From positions 1 to 64,000 of the forward strand of contig JAHHQK010000006.1 in assembly GCA_020026435.1 (NCBI GenBank): 64,000 nt of DNA, read 5' to 3'. Within the stretch, counting starts at the first letter, position 1. Every line of letters starts with the position of its first letter. The position numbers and the translations under genes are program-made. The notes under the pieces are model-generated. The model did not search any database and had not been told where the DNA came from. It saw only the letters and a program-made list of their open reading frames with translations. The DNA is from Alistipes sp. Its GTDB lineage: Bacteria; Bacteroidota; Bacteroidia; Bacteroidales; Rikenellaceae. This document shows, in pieces, positions 25,013 through 34,767 of the stretch.

Positions 25013-27043
25013 ATGAAAAAATTACTTTTAATCGCTACTTCGATCTGTATGGCAGCCTGTCAGAACACATCCAAGACTCCCGCCATCGACGTCACGAACT
25101 TCGACCAGAGCGTGACTCCGCAGGAGAACTTCTACCAATATGCCACGGGCGGCTGGCAGGTTAAGAACCCGCTCAAACCCGAGTATTCGCGCTACGGCTC
25201 GTTCGATGTCATCGCTAACAACAACGAGATCCGCATCAACGACCTGTTCACGGCCATGACCCGGCAGGAAACCACACCCGGAAGCGTCGAGCAGAAGATT
25301 TCGGACCTCTACAAGATGGGGCTGGACTCGGTGCGTCTGAACAAGGAGGGTGCCGACCCGATCCGTCGCGGCGTGGAGATGATCCTCACGATGGACGACC
25401 GCTCGCATCTGACCCACGTCATCGCCCACATGCACTCCTCGACGGGCAACCCGTTCTTCAGCGTAGGCGTGAGCGCCGACATGAAAAACAGCAACGTCAA
25501 CGCCCTCTACGCATCGCAGGACGGTCTAATCCTCGGTGACCGCGACTACTACCTCCAGGAGGAAAACGCCGCCATCCTGAACGGCTACAAGGAATATCTG
25601 AAGAAGATCTTCACGCTCATCGGTATGAGCGAGGAGGAGGTCGGCAAGGCTGTCGACGGGGTGATCACCCTCGAGACGAAACTCGCCGAGAAGACCTGGT
25701 CGAATGTCGAGCTGAGAAACATGCCCGCACTCTACAACCCGATGTCGAAGGAGGAGTTCGAGAAAGCCTACCCCGCCATCGACTGGGAGCAGTATTACAG
25801 AATCATGGGTATCGGTGACTTCGACCGCATCATCGTCACCACGCCCTCGTCGGTGAAGGCCGCCAGCGATCTGATCGCCAACGAGCCCCTCGAAGAGATC
25901 CGCTACTATCTGGCCGCCACCTACATCACGTCGGCCGTGTCGTACCTGAGCGACGACTTCGTCAATGCCGGTTTCGACTTCTTCGGCAAGGTGATGTCGG
26001 GCCGTCAGGAGCAGCGTCCCCGCTGGAAACGCGCCATGTCGGTGCCCAACAGCACGCTGGGTGAGGCTGTCGGCAAGATGTATGTCGAGAAGTACTTCCC
26101 CGAGAAAGACAAGGTGCGCATGATGGAGCTGGTCAAGAACCTTCAGACCTCGCTCTCGCAGCACATCGCCGCTTTGGACTGGATGTCGGACGCCACGAAG
26201 GCCAAGGCTCAGGAGAAACTCGCCGCCTTCACCGTGAAGATCGGCTACCCCGACACCTGGAAGGATTACTCGACCCTCAAAATCGACCCCAAGAAGAGCT
26301 ATTGGGATAATATCGTGGCCGCCAGCCGCTGGTACACGGCCGACAATATCTCGAAACTGGGCAAACCCGTCGACAAGGCCGAGTGGCAGATGACGCCTCA
26401 GACCGTCAACGCCTACTACAACCCCACGACCAACGAGATCTGCTTCCCGGCCGCCATTCTCCAGCCGCCGTTCTACAACCCCGAGGCTGACGACGCCGTG
26501 AACTACGGTGCCATCGGCGTGGTGATCGGCCACGAGATGACCCACGGATTCGACGACCAGGGCCGCAACTTCGACAAGGACGGCAACATGAACAACTGGT
26601 GGACCGAGGAAGATGCCGCCGCCTTCAGGAAGAAGACCGACATCCTCGTCAAGCAGTTCGACGCCCTCGAGGTTCTGCCCGCCAAGGACGGACAGCCCGC
26701 ACTGATGGCCAACGGCGCACTCTGCCTGGGCGAGAACATCGCCGACCAGGGCGGTCTGAACGTAGCCCACACGGCTCTGCTCAACTCGCTCAACGGAACG
26801 ACGCCCGAGCCGATCGACGGATTCACCGCCGAGCAGCGTTTCTACCTGGGCTACGCCACGCTGTGGGCCCAGAACATCCGCGACGAGGAGGCTGCACGTC
26901 TCACGAAACTCGACGTACACTCGCTCGGCAAGTGGCGTGTAAACGCTACGCTGCGCAACCTGCAAGCCTTCTACGATGCCTTCGACATCAAGGCCGGCGA
27001 CAAGATGTTCATGCCTGAGGAGGAGCGCGTGATCATCTGGTAG
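25013..27043 (+). CDS. M13 family metallopeptidase (PepO/neprilysin-like) lipoprotein
   Basis: This 676-residue zinc peptidase has a lipoprotein signal (MKKLLLIATSICMAAC, Cys at 16), so it is a membrane-anchored extracytoplasmic enzyme. The N-terminal M13 domain is about 30-420. The catalytic domain has HEMTH at 507-511 and GENIADQGG (ExxxD) about 60 residues later, which supplies the third zinc ligand. M13 enzymes cleave oligopeptides. Two catalytic residues that follow in the family lie in the C-terminal region, which is full length. It has its own terminator. Confidence 0.93.
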   Translation: MKKLLLIATSICMAACQNTSKTPAIDVTNFDQSVTPQENFYQYATGGWQVKNPLKPEYSRYGSFDVIANNNEIRINDLFTAMTRQETTPGSVEQKISDLYKMGLDSVRLNKEGADPIRRGVEMILTMDDRSHLTHVIAHMHSSTGNPFFSVGVSADMKNSNVNALYASQDGLILGDRDYYLQEENAAILNGYKEYLKKIFTLIGMSEEEVGKAVDGVITLETKLAEKTWSNVELRNMPALYNPMSKEEFEKAYPAIDWEQYYRIMGIGDFDRIIVTTPSSVKAASDLIANEPLEEIRYYLAATYITSAVSYLSDDFVNAGFDFFGKVMSGRQEQRPRWKRAMSVPNSTLGEAVGKMYVEKYFPEKDKVRMMELVKNLQTSLSQHIAALDWMSDATKAKAQEKLAAFTVKIGYPDTWKDYSTLKIDPKKSYWDNIVAASRWYTADNISKLGKPVDKAEWQMTPQTVNAYYNPTTNEICFPAAILQPPFYNPEADDAVNYGAIGVVIGHEMTHGFDDQGRNFDKDGNMNNWWTEEDAAAFRKKTDILVKQFDALEVLPAKDGQPALMANGALCLGENIADQGGLNVAHTALLNSLNGTTPEPIDGFTAEQRFYLGYATLWAQNIRDEEAARLTKLDVHSLGKWRVNATLRNLQAFYDAFDIKAGDKMFMPEEERVIIW

Positions 27044-27065
27044 GCCTCACGGCATACCGCCAAAC

Positions 27066-27105
27066 AAACGAGGTCGGAACCCATAAAGTTCCGACCTCGT
27101 TTTTC
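27066..27105. terminator. Bidirectional terminator between the M13 peptidase and GNAT genes
   Basis: A 15-bp perfect stem AAACGAGGTCGGAAC pairs with 27088-27102, 7-base loop. It starts with an A run and ends with a T run, so it can serve both convergent genes. Confidence 0.88.
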
Positions 27106-27135
27106 GTATATCAGCGTATGATTCCCCGGTCTGCC

Positions 27136-27717
27136 CTACTCGCGTTCGATGAGCGGCAGGCGGGGATTCTCGTGTTCGGAGTAGCGCAGCACCTCCCCGC
27201 GTACGAAGTCCGTGAATTCGGCCGCCTCGTTGCGCGTCAAAAGATCGGGATAGCTCATCAGCACCAGCGGATAGGTCTGGAAGGGACGGTGGTACGAGGG
27301 ATGCAAATACTCGTAGTTGTCGTTGAGCCGGAGGCCCAGATGCTCGTAGAACCTCAGTCGGCGGCAGGTCATCTCATCGACCGGAGGTTCGATCTCAAGG
27401 ATGATCCGCTCCCCGCGGCCGATCATCTCCCGCATGATCCGCGAGCCGATGTTCTGTCCCCTCAGATGGGGCATTACGGCCAGGAATTCTATATAGCGGT
27501 AACCCGCACCCTGCCAATGGAACACGATACCCGCCAGACGATCATCGAGCCACACGCCGTCGGCCTGGAAGAGGGGATTGGAACGCATCGCCTCGGCATA
27601 ATCCTCCTCGTGCCAGCGTTCGTTGGGCGGAAAGGAGTCGACGTAGAGTTTCCACGCCTCGCTCCACCCGCGATCCTCGCACGAGCGGAACGGTATGAAT
27701 TGCAATGTATCGGACAT
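27136..27717 (-). CDS. GNAT family N-acetyltransferase
   Basis: The 193-residue product has the GNAT core: beta4 IEFLAVMPHLRGQNIGSRIM (about 77-96) with the acetyl-CoA pyrophosphate loop RGQNIG, and the later RLRFYEHLGLRL segment. Target unknown. The frame runs open for a further 146 codons upstream into the next gene in another frame. I start at the ATG giving MSDTLQFIPF. It lies alone between two terminators. Confidence 0.82.
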   Translation of the reverse strand: MSDTLQFIPFRSCEDRGWSEAWKLYVDSFPPNERWHEEDYAEAMRSNPLFQADGVWLDDRLAGIVFHWQGAGYRYIEFLAVMPHLRGQNIGSRIMREMIGRGERIILEIEPPVDEMTCRRLRFYEHLGLRLNDNYEYLHPSYHRPFQTYPLVLMSYPDLLTRNEAAEFTDFVRGEVLRYSEHENPRLPLIERE

Positions 27718-27763
27718 AATTCTTATAATTTTTCCAGAGCAAGGTAGCAAATTTCCACGATAT

Positions 27764-27812
27764 AAAAAAATCACCTGCCCGGCGGCTTTAAATTCCGCAC
27801 GAACAGGCGATT
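27764..27812 (-). terminator. Terminator of the DHH phosphatase gene
   Basis: On the minus strand AATCGCCTG pairs with CAGGTGATT (one G-T pair), and a run of T follows. It lies 51 bases after the stop codon. Confidence 0.65.
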
Positions 27813-27862
27813 GTATCGGACCGCGGCGAAAGGTGGAACTTCCGCCCGCCCGGATCAGGGAG

Positions 27863-28888
27863 CTATCCCAGGTGTCCCTCCTCGGCAAATTCGCGTACCG
27901 AGCGGATGTAGTGGTCGATGGTCTCCTGCATCGTGACGAAGGACTTCCCGCCGGCGGCATTCTTGTGGCCTCCGCCGTTGAAGTATTTACGGGCGAAGAG
28001 GTTGACGTCAACCTCACCTCTCGAACGCAGCGACACGCGAATGAACTTGCGGTGGGCCGAGAACATGGCCGACATCTTGACCTTCTTGATCGACAGGGCA
28101 TAGTTGACAAAACCCTCGCTGTCGCCCTGCTGGAACTGGAAGCGGCGCATCTCATGCTCCATGAGCGACATATAGGCCACCGTGCCGTTCTCGATCAGCT
28201 CCATCTTGCGGTTGATGCAGTAACCGAACAGACGGGCACGGCCCTCGGTGTAGGCGTTGTAGACGTTGTTGTGGATCTGCGGGATATTGACACCGCGTTC
28301 GATCAGCACGGCCACGGCGCGGAACAACTCGGGCGTGAGGAACGAGAAGGCGAAGTTGCCCGTATCGGTCATCATGCCCACATAGAGCGACTCGGCCATG
28401 CGGGTGGTGATGGCCTCCACGCCGAACATCTTCTCGATAATGGTATAGACCAGGTAGCACGTACTCGACGAATCGGGGAACGAGAACGAGAGGTCGAACT
28501 CGCCGGGCATGAGGTGGTGGTCGATCAGCACACGTTTGGCACGGGTGTTCTCGCCGACCAGCTCTCCGAGGTTCTCCAGACGCGACAGGGCGTTGAAGTC
28601 GAGACAGAAGATCAGATCCGCACCCATGATGGCCTTGCGGGCCGCCTCTTCGTCGGTGCGGTGGATGATCACCTCTTCGATGCCGTTCATCCAATCCAGG
28701 AAATAGGGGTATTTGTTGGGCACAATGCAGTCCACATGATGACCCTGGCGGCGCAGGATCTCGGCCCATGCCAAAGCCGACCCCACGGCGTCGCCGTCGG
28801 GGTTGGTGTGGCCCATGATCACGATATTTTGTCCGGGGTTTGCGATCAATTTGCGCAAAGCCTCGATTTTGTCATTTGAAAGCTCCAT
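27863..28888 (-). CDS. DHH-DHHA1 phosphoesterase, NrnA-like oligoribonuclease/pAp phosphatase
   Basis: The 341-residue protein has DHH motif I GHTNPDGDAVGSALAW (about 25-40), the central DHH in LIDHHLMPG (about 130) and the DHHA1 GGGHKNAAGG motif near 315. NrnA enzymes degrade short RNA oligomers (2-5 nt) and dephosphorylate pAp to AMP, replacing Orn in organisms that lack it. Length fits NrnA (about 310-340). Some relatives hydrolyse cyclic dinucleotide products, so the exact substrate is open. Confidence 0.88.
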   Translation of the reverse strand: MELSNDKIEALRKLIANPGQNIVIMGHTNPDGDAVGSALAWAEILRRQGHHVDCIVPNKYPYFLDWMNGIEEVIIHRTDEEAARKAIMGADLIFCLDFNALSRLENLGELVGENTRAKRVLIDHHLMPGEFDLSFSFPDSSSTCYLVYTIIEKMFGVEAITTRMAESLYVGMMTDTGNFAFSFLTPELFRAVAVLIERGVNIPQIHNNVYNAYTEGRARLFGYCINRKMELIENGTVAYMSLMEHEMRRFQFQQGDSEGFVNYALSIKKVKMSAMFSAHRKFIRVSLRSRGEVDVNLFARKYFNGGGHKNAAGGKSFVTMQETIDHYIRSVREFAEEGHLG

Positions 28889-28921
28889 TTCGCTCTTTTT
28901 TTACGCGTTGGTACTTATGCA

Positions 28922-28929
28922 CAAAGATA
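28922..28929 (-). promoter_or_regulatory. -7 box (TATCTTTG) for the NrnA-like gene
   Basis: TAnnTTTG match on the minus strand, 34 bases before the start. No -33 TTTG at the right spacing. Confidence 0.55.
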
Positions 28930-29141
28930 TAAAATTTTGGCCGAAATAAGAATACGCCCGTTCCAAGATGCAAATATAAAATATTGCACCTCCGTCCCTT
29001 CCTTGCCGCAAGCCGCTAAATTCCAGGTTTTTTCCCGCTCGCAGCGGTCATTCCGCCCCGGAAATCGGGATTTCCGATCTTTTGAAGTAAAAAAACAACG
29101 GAAAGAACCCCCCGAACCGGTTTTTTCTCCCCGAAAAGTCC

Positions 29142-29149
29142 TATCTTTG
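29142..29149 (+). promoter_or_regulatory. -7 box (TATCTTTG) for the HAD-rdgB pair
   Basis: TAnnTTTG match 19 bases before the HAD gene start. It fixes the start at 29168 rather than at the upstream extension of the frame. Confidence 0.55.
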
Positions 29150-29167
29150 AATTCTAAAAGCCTCGAT

Positions 29168-30025
29168 ATGAAAAATTATCGTTTTACCATAGCACTGATC
29201 TACGATTTCGACGGCACGCTCGCACCTGGCAACATGCAGGAGTACGACTTCATCCCCGCCGTCGGCAAAAGCAACAAGGAGTTCTGGCACGAGGCCAATT
29301 CCCTGGCCGAGGAGCAGGATGCCGACGGAGTGCTGACCTACATGGCCCGCATGATCCGCGAAGCCAAATCCAAGGGGCTTTCGATCCGCCGGGAGGCATT
29401 CCGCGAATCGGGGCGCAAGGTCGCACTTTTCACTGGTGTGAAGGAGTGGTTCCAGCGCATCAACCGCTACGCCGAAAAGCGGGGAATCAGGATCTACCAC
29501 TACATCAATTCGTCGGGATTGAAGGAGATCATCGAAGGCACCGACATCGCCCGCGAATTCCGCAAGATCTACGCCTGCTCGTTCCTCTACGATGTCGACG
29601 GAGTAGCCTACTGGCCGGCCGTGGCGGTGAACTACACCACCAAGACGCAGTTCCTCTTCAAGATCAACAAGGGCATCGAGTCGGTCTACGACAGCAAGCT
29701 GGTCAACCGCTACGTCCCCGAAAAGCAACGCCCCATCCCCTTCCGGCGGATGATCTACTTCGGCGACGGCACGACCGACATCCCCTGCATGCGTCTGGTG
29801 AAAAGCTCGGGCGGATACTCCATAGCCGTCTACAACCCCTCACAGAAGGGCGCACGGCGCGACCTGGGGGCCTTGATTCACGACAACCGCGTGAACTACG
29901 TCTGCCCGGCCGACTATTCCGACGGCTCGGAGATCGACACCCTGGTCAAGACCATCATCGACAAGATCGACCTCGACGACCGCCTGGCGGCTCTCCAGGC
30001 CGACAACGACAACGACAAACAATAA
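29168..30025 (+). CDS. HAD-superfamily phosphatase
   Basis: The 285-residue protein has HAD motif I YDFDGTLAPG (about 11-20), with nucleophile and acid Asp in DFDGT, a helical cap region, and motif IV as FGDGTTDIPCM near 200. It keeps the catalytic aspartates, so it should be an active phosphohydrolase of unknown substrate. The frame is open 77 codons upstream, but that part lies before the -7 box. rdgB follows after 14 bases, suggesting a joint transcript. Confidence 0.82.
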   Translation: MKNYRFTIALIYDFDGTLAPGNMQEYDFIPAVGKSNKEFWHEANSLAEEQDADGVLTYMARMIREAKSKGLSIRREAFRESGRKVALFTGVKEWFQRINRYAEKRGIRIYHYINSSGLKEIIEGTDIAREFRKIYACSFLYDVDGVAYWPAVAVNYTTKTQFLFKINKGIESVYDSKLVNRYVPEKQRPIPFRRMIYFGDGTTDIPCMRLVKSSGGYSIAVYNPSQKGARRDLGALIHDNRVNYVCPADYSDGSEIDTLVKTIIDKIDLDDRLAALQADNDNDKQ

Positions 30026-30039
30026 AAGCAACAGGATAA

Positions 30040-30621
30040 ATGAAGATTATTTTTGCGACCAACAACGCCCACAAACTCTCCGAAGTACAGGCCGTTCTGG
30101 GTGACGGATTCACCCTCGTAACCCCGCGCGAATGCGGCATCACGGAGGATATCCCCGAGGATCAGGACACGCTGGAGGGCAATGCCTCCCAGAAGTCCCA
30201 CTACCTCTACGACCGCACCCGCGAGGACTGCTTCGCCGACGACACGGGGCTGGAGGTCGAGGCTCTGGGCGGCGCTCCGGGCGTACACTCGGCACGCTAC
30301 GCCACCGACGGCCACGACTTCGACGCCAACAACCGTCTGCTGCTCAAGAACATGGAGGGCAAGACCAACCGCAAGGCCCGTTTCCGCACGGTCATCTCGC
30401 TGATCATCAACGGCGAGGAGCATCAGTTCGAAGGCATTGTCGAGGGCCGCATCATCGACCACGAGATCGGCCACGAGGGCTTCGGCTACGACCCCATGTT
30501 CATCCCCGACGGCTACGACCGCACCTTCGCACAGATGACCGCCGAGGAGAAAAACGCCATATCCCACCGCGGCCGCGCCGTGAAGAAACTCGTGGCTTAT
30601 TTGCAATCCATCGAAAAATAA
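30040..30621 (+). CDS. rdgB: RdgB/HAM1 non-canonical purine NTP pyrophosphatase
   Basis: This 193-residue enzyme hydrolyses dITP, ITP and XTP to monophosphates and keeps deaminated purines out of DNA and RNA. It shows FATNNAHKLSEV (about 4-15), FADDTGLEVEALGGAPGVHSARYA and the C-terminal EGFGYDPMFIPDGYDRTFAQM, SHRGRA. It follows the HAD gene closely. The folE promoter is embedded in its last codons. Confidence 0.95.
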   Translation: MKIIFATNNAHKLSEVQAVLGDGFTLVTPRECGITEDIPEDQDTLEGNASQKSHYLYDRTREDCFADDTGLEVEALGGAPGVHSARYATDGHDFDANNRLLLKNMEGKTNRKARFRTVISLIINGEEHQFEGIVEGRIIDHEIGHEGFGYDPMFIPDGYDRTFAQMTAEEKNAISHRGRAVKKLVAYLQSIEK

Positions 30622-30631
30622 GGTACTTTTG
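30600..30631 (+). promoter_or_regulatory. Promoter (TTTG-N20-TACTTTTG) for folE, overlapping the end of rdgB
   Basis: TTTG at 30600-30603 lies inside the last codons of rdgB. TACTTTTG at 30624-30631 starts 2 bases after the rdgB stop. The spacing is 20. A transcript from here would have almost no leader before the folE ATG at 30639. Confidence 0.68.
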
Positions 30632-30638
30632 CGCACTT

Positions 30639-31253
30639 ATGGAATCGAAAATTTTGAATTACAGCAAAGAAGAGCGATTCGATGCAGAGACCATCGAGGC
30701 GCTGCAAGGACACTATAAAGAGATCCTCCGCCTGCTGGGCGAGGATGTCGACCGCGAGGGATTGGTCAAAACCCCCTTACGCGTGGCCAAGGCCATGTCG
30801 TTCCTCACCAAGGGATACACCGAAGACCCCCTGGCCATCATCCGCTCGGCCATGTTCCGCGAGGAGTACAAGCAGATGGTACTGGTCAAGGACATCGAGC
30901 TGTATTCGATGTGCGAACACCACATGCTGCCCTTCTACGGCAAGGCCCACGTGGCCTACATCCCCAACGGATACATCACGGGACTCTCGAAAATCGCCCG
31001 TGTGGTGGAGTGTTTCGCCCGTCGTCTGCAGGTGCAGGAACGACTGACGGTGCAGATCCGCGACTGTATCCAGGAGGCTCTCAACCCCATGGGTGTCGCC
31101 GTGGTGATCGAGGCCAGCCATATGTGCATGCAGATGCGCGGCATCGAGAAGCAGCAGTCGGCCACCACCACCTCGGCCTTCACCGGAATCTTCCTCTCGG
31201 ATCACCGCACGCGCGAGGAGTTCATGAATCTGATCTCCCACCAATACAGATAG
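30639..31253 (+). CDS. folE: GTP cyclohydrolase I
   Basis: This 204-residue enzyme converts GTP to 7,8-dihydroneopterin triphosphate, the first step to folate and also the precursor for the QueD reaction. It has the zinc-site motif MCEHHMLPFYGKAHVAYIP (about 91-109), GLSKIARVVECFARRLQVQERLT, and SHMCMQMRG with the third ligand. The frame continues upstream in the rdgB region, which is noncoding in that frame. I start at MESKILNYSK. A long gap with a strong terminator follows. Confidence 0.95.
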   Translation: MESKILNYSKEERFDAETIEALQGHYKEILRLLGEDVDREGLVKTPLRVAKAMSFLTKGYTEDPLAIIRSAMFREEYKQMVLVKDIELYSMCEHHMLPFYGKAHVAYIPNGYITGLSKIARVVECFARRLQVQERLTVQIRDCIQEALNPMGVAVVIEASHMCMQMRGIEKQQSATTTSAFTGIFLSDHRTREEFMNLISHQYR

Positions 31254-31477
31254 GCCCGTCCGTCTCTTCTTGCTCCGGGGCGACACGAACCGCCCCGTCC
31301 ACAAGACCCGCAAAATCTGCATAAACCGCAATGGGCAAGGCCGCAAGCCACACCTGCCCCTCACAATCCGCAAATATTGCAAAGGGGGCAAGGAGTGCAG
31401 AAGCCCCAAGACGGAAAGGTGCATTCCTGTTAGCAGCAGGATGCCATCAGAAAGAGAAGAGTCAAAATCGGAGCTAC

Positions 31478-31520
31478 AAAAAAATAACCGTTCCCAACAA
31501 TTGGGAACGGTTATTTTTTT
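31478..31520. terminator. Bidirectional terminator between folE and polA
   Basis: A perfect 20-bp palindromic stem (31478-31497 with 31501-31520) has a 3-base loop and ends with A and T runs on both sides. The rest of the 31254-31722 gap shows no credible gene or other site. Confidence 0.92.
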
Positions 31521-31722
31521 CGGCATGAAGGGTTTCGGGCGGGCGGTTTTCCGCTGAAAGATGCTGAATATAAGGTCGCCGGCCGGCATTCCTCCTCTTA
31601 AATCTTCCCCGCACAGCGTTTTCGGAGGTCGGCCTGCAATCCGGCACAACCATCCTCAATCCGACCTGCGGTTTTCGCATGACAGCCGTATTCCGATCTG
31701 CGGAACACTCCTCCGACTGCGC

Positions 31723-34700
31723 CTAATGCGCCTCCAGCCAGTTGTTACCGACTCCGGCGTCGGCCGTAAGGCGTACACGGAGCGAGGCTGCAGCCTCCAT
31801 CTCCTCGGTGACGATGCGGATGACCTGATCCTGCTCCGAGCGGAGCATATCGACCACCAATTCGTCATGCACCTGGAGGATCTCCCGCGAGCGGATGCCC
31901 TCCTTTTGGAAACGGCGATGGACGTTGATCATGGCGATCTTCATGATGTCGGCGGCCGAACCCTGGATCGGGGCATTGACGGCGTTGCGCTCGGCCAGAC
32001 CGCGGGCCACGGCATTGCGCGAGTTGATGTCGTTCAGATAGCGGCGGCGGCCGAAGATCGTCGACACATAGCCCTCCTCACGGGCCTGATTGACCACCGT
32101 GTCCATATACTCCTTGACCTTGGGATAGGACTCGAAATAGCCCTCGATGATCTTCTTGGCGTCCTTGCGGGGAATGTCCAGCCGCTGGCTCAGTCCGAAG
32201 GCCGAGATGCCGTAGATGATGCCGAAATTGGCCGTCTTGGCCTGGCGGCGCTCCTCGGAGGTGACCTCTTCGGGCGTCTTCTTGAAGAGGCGGGCGGCCG
32301 TGGCCGTATGGATGTCCTCGCCGTGGCGGAAGGCCTCGATCAGAGACTCGTCCTCCGAGAGGTGGGCCATCAGTCGCAGCTCCACCTGGCTGTAATCGCA
32401 CGAAAGGAGCAGATGATCCTCATCCGAGGGGATGAACGCCTCGCGGATGCGCTGGCCCATGGCCGTGCGCACGGGAATGTTCTGCAGGTTAGGGTTCGTC
32501 GACGAGAGACGGCCCGTGGCGGTCACCGCCTGGTTGAACGACGTATGGATGCGTCCCGTGGCGGGATTGACCAGCTGGGGCAGAGCCTCGACATAGGTCG
32601 AAAGCAGCTTCTTGACCCCGCGATATTCGAGGATCAGGTCGATGATGCGGTGTTTGTGGGCAAACGACTGGAGGTACTCCTCATCGGTGCAGAACTGCTT
32701 GGTTTTGGTCATCTTGGGCTTGTCGGTGATGCGCATCTGACCGAAAAGCACCTCGCCCAGCTGACGCGGCGAATTGATGTTGAGCGACGGGGAGTCGGCC
32801 TCCTTGCGGATCTCGGCCTCCAGTTCACCCAGCTGCTGCTTGAGTTCGCCTTCGTAGGCGGCCAGGGCCCCGACGTCGATCTTCACACCCGCGCTCTCGA
32901 TATCGGCCAGCACGCCGATCATCGGTTCCTCGATCTCGGTATAGAGTTTCTCCAGCTCCAGGCGCTCGATCTCGGGCCACAGCACCTGCTTGAGGCGGAA
33001 GGTCACATCGGCATCCTCGGCGGCGTATTCCTTCACCAGGTCGACATTGACCAGATCCATCGTCAGCTGGCGGGAGCCTTTGCCAATGAGTGTTTCGATC
33101 TCGATGGGCTGGTAATTGAGGTAGCGCAACGCCAGGGCGTTCATGTTGTGGCGCGACTCGGGGTCGATCAGGTAGTGGAGGATCATCGTGTCGTAGAGGC
33201 GGCCGCGGAGCGCAATCCCCAGGTGACGCAACACCAGGAGGTCGAACTTGATATTCTGGCCGATCTTGGCGATCCCCTCATTCTCGAACAGAGGACGGAG
33301 AATACCGACAAATTCCTCCTCACGATCAGGTGCAAACGATACATACCAGGCCTTATGCTCCTCCTTCGAGAGCGAGAGACCCACGATGCGATCCTTGAAA
33401 TGATCCAGACCCGTGGTCTCGGTATCGAAGCAGAATTCGCGGCACTGCATCAACTCCTCGACCACCTGTTTCAGCGTCGCGGCATCGTCGACAAGCGTAT
33501 ATTCGTGGGGCGTGGTCTTGGCCGTGAGCGGCTCGGCTTTTTCCGCAGAAACAGCCTCCGCAGGCTCTCCCACCATCACCTCCTCGGCAGCAGTTGTCGG
33601 GACGACCTCGGCGGCCGGAGCCGCCGGAGCGAGCGACGAGAACAGATCCAGTTCCACGGCCGGAGCCGCAGGTGTGGCGGCCGGTTGCGGCACTTCGGCC
33701 GGAGCGGGTTGCGGGGCGAACAGATCGCCCTGATTGGCCAGGGCGGCCTGGCGTTTTGCGGCCGATTTGGCACGCGCCATATCGGCAAGCTGGGTTTGAG
33801 GTGCCTGGTGGGGACGCCGGACATCGGATCCTTCGGCGGCCGAAATGACCGACACGGCGTATTCGTCGCGGGGCAGATCGCCGCGCTGACCGATGGTGCG
33901 GGATGCGGGCAGATCGTTCATGAAGGCATTGAAATCCAGTTCGGTGAAAAGCGCACGCAGATCCTCGGTATGGGGGCAGCAGATCGTGAGATCCTCCTCG
34001 CGGAACTTGATCGGCACATCGAGACAGATGGTCGTCAGCGTCTTGGCCAGCTTCAGATTGTCGATCCATCCGGCGATCTTCTCGCCCTGACGGCCCTTGA
34101 TCTCACCGACGTGTTCGATGATGTTCTCGACCGTACCCCACTGCTGTACCAGCTTGCAGGCCGTCTTTTCGCCCACACCCGGCACTCCGGGGATATTGTC
34201 GGCCGTATCGCCCCACAGGGCCAGGATGTCACGCACCAGGACGGGATCGTCGATGCCGTATTTCTCGCGGATGGCCTCACGGTCGACGATCTCGATCGTG
34301 CCGTCCTGTCCGCGTTGCTTGTAGATTTTGCAATGCTCCCTCACCAGCTGGCCGTAGTCCTTGTCGGGGGTGACCATATAGACCTCATATCCGGCCGCCA
34401 CGCCCTTCTGGGAGAGCGTGCCGATCACGTCGTCGGCCTCGTAGCCCTCGACTTCGAGGATCGGGATGCACATGGCCTTGAGGATGCGCTTGATGTAGGG
34501 CACCGAGAGGATGATGTCCTCGGGAGTCTCCGAACGGTTGGCCTTGTACTCGGGGAAGATGCGGCAGCGGAAACTGCCCCCCTTGGGGTCGAAGGCCACA
34601 CCCAGCAGATCGGGATGCTCGCGGCGCTGGATGTCGCGCAGGAACTTCACGAAGCCGAAGATGGCCGAGGTGTTGAGTCCCGCACGGTTACGCATCGGGC

Positions 34701-34767
34701 GGGTGATGAAGGCATAGTAATATTTGAAGATCAATGCGTAGGCATCGACCAAAAACAATCGTTTCAT
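31723..34767 (-). CDS. polA: DNA polymerase I with 5' nuclease, 3'-5' exonuclease and polymerase domains
   Basis: The 1014-residue polymerase acts in Okazaki fragment processing and repair. The 5' nuclease domain is about 1-290 (LFLVDAYALIFKYYYAF, GYEADDVIGTL). A Pro/Ala-rich linker of about 120 residues (300-420) follows. The proofreading exonuclease domain has intact acidic motifs FDTETTGLD, NIKFD and YAAEDADVTF. The polymerase domain shows DYSQVELRLMAH, the O helix RRQAKTANFGIIYG and the C-terminal VHDELVVD. It is longer than E. coli Pol I (928) because of the linker, which contains QGDLF (346-350) and ELDLF (372-376), resembling sliding-clamp-binding peptides. I start at MKRLFLVDAY. Confidence 0.96.
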   Translation of the reverse strand: MKRLFLVDAYALIFKYYYAFITRPMRNRAGLNTSAIFGFVKFLRDIQRREHPDLLGVAFDPKGGSFRCRIFPEYKANRSETPEDIILSVPYIKRILKAMCIPILEVEGYEADDVIGTLSQKGVAAGYEVYMVTPDKDYGQLVREHCKIYKQRGQDGTIEIVDREAIREKYGIDDPVLVRDILALWGDTADNIPGVPGVGEKTACKLVQQWGTVENIIEHVGEIKGRQGEKIAGWIDNLKLAKTLTTICLDVPIKFREEDLTICCPHTEDLRALFTELDFNAFMNDLPASRTIGQRGDLPRDEYAVSVISAAEGSDVRRPHQAPQTQLADMARAKSAAKRQAALANQGDLFAPQPAPAEVPQPAATPAAPAVELDLFSSLAPAAPAAEVVPTTAAEEVMVGEPAEAVSAEKAEPLTAKTTPHEYTLVDDAATLKQVVEELMQCREFCFDTETTGLDHFKDRIVGLSLSKEEHKAWYVSFAPDREEEFVGILRPLFENEGIAKIGQNIKFDLLVLRHLGIALRGRLYDTMILHYLIDPESRHNMNALALRYLNYQPIEIETLIGKGSRQLTMDLVNVDLVKEYAAEDADVTFRLKQVLWPEIERLELEKLYTEIEEPMIGVLADIESAGVKIDVGALAAYEGELKQQLGELEAEIRKEADSPSLNINSPRQLGEVLFGQMRITDKPKMTKTKQFCTDEEYLQSFAHKHRIIDLILEYRGVKKLLSTYVEALPQLVNPATGRIHTSFNQAVTATGRLSSTNPNLQNIPVRTAMGQRIREAFIPSDEDHLLLSCDYSQVELRLMAHLSEDESLIEAFRHGEDIHTATAARLFKKTPEEVTSEERRQAKTANFGIIYGISAFGLSQRLDIPRKDAKKIIEGYFESYPKVKEYMDTVVNQAREEGYVSTIFGRRRYLNDINSRNAVARGLAERNAVNAPIQGSAADIMKIAMINVHRRFQKEGIRSREILQVHDELVVDMLRSEQDQVIRIVTEEMEAAASLRVRLTADAGVGNNWLEAH

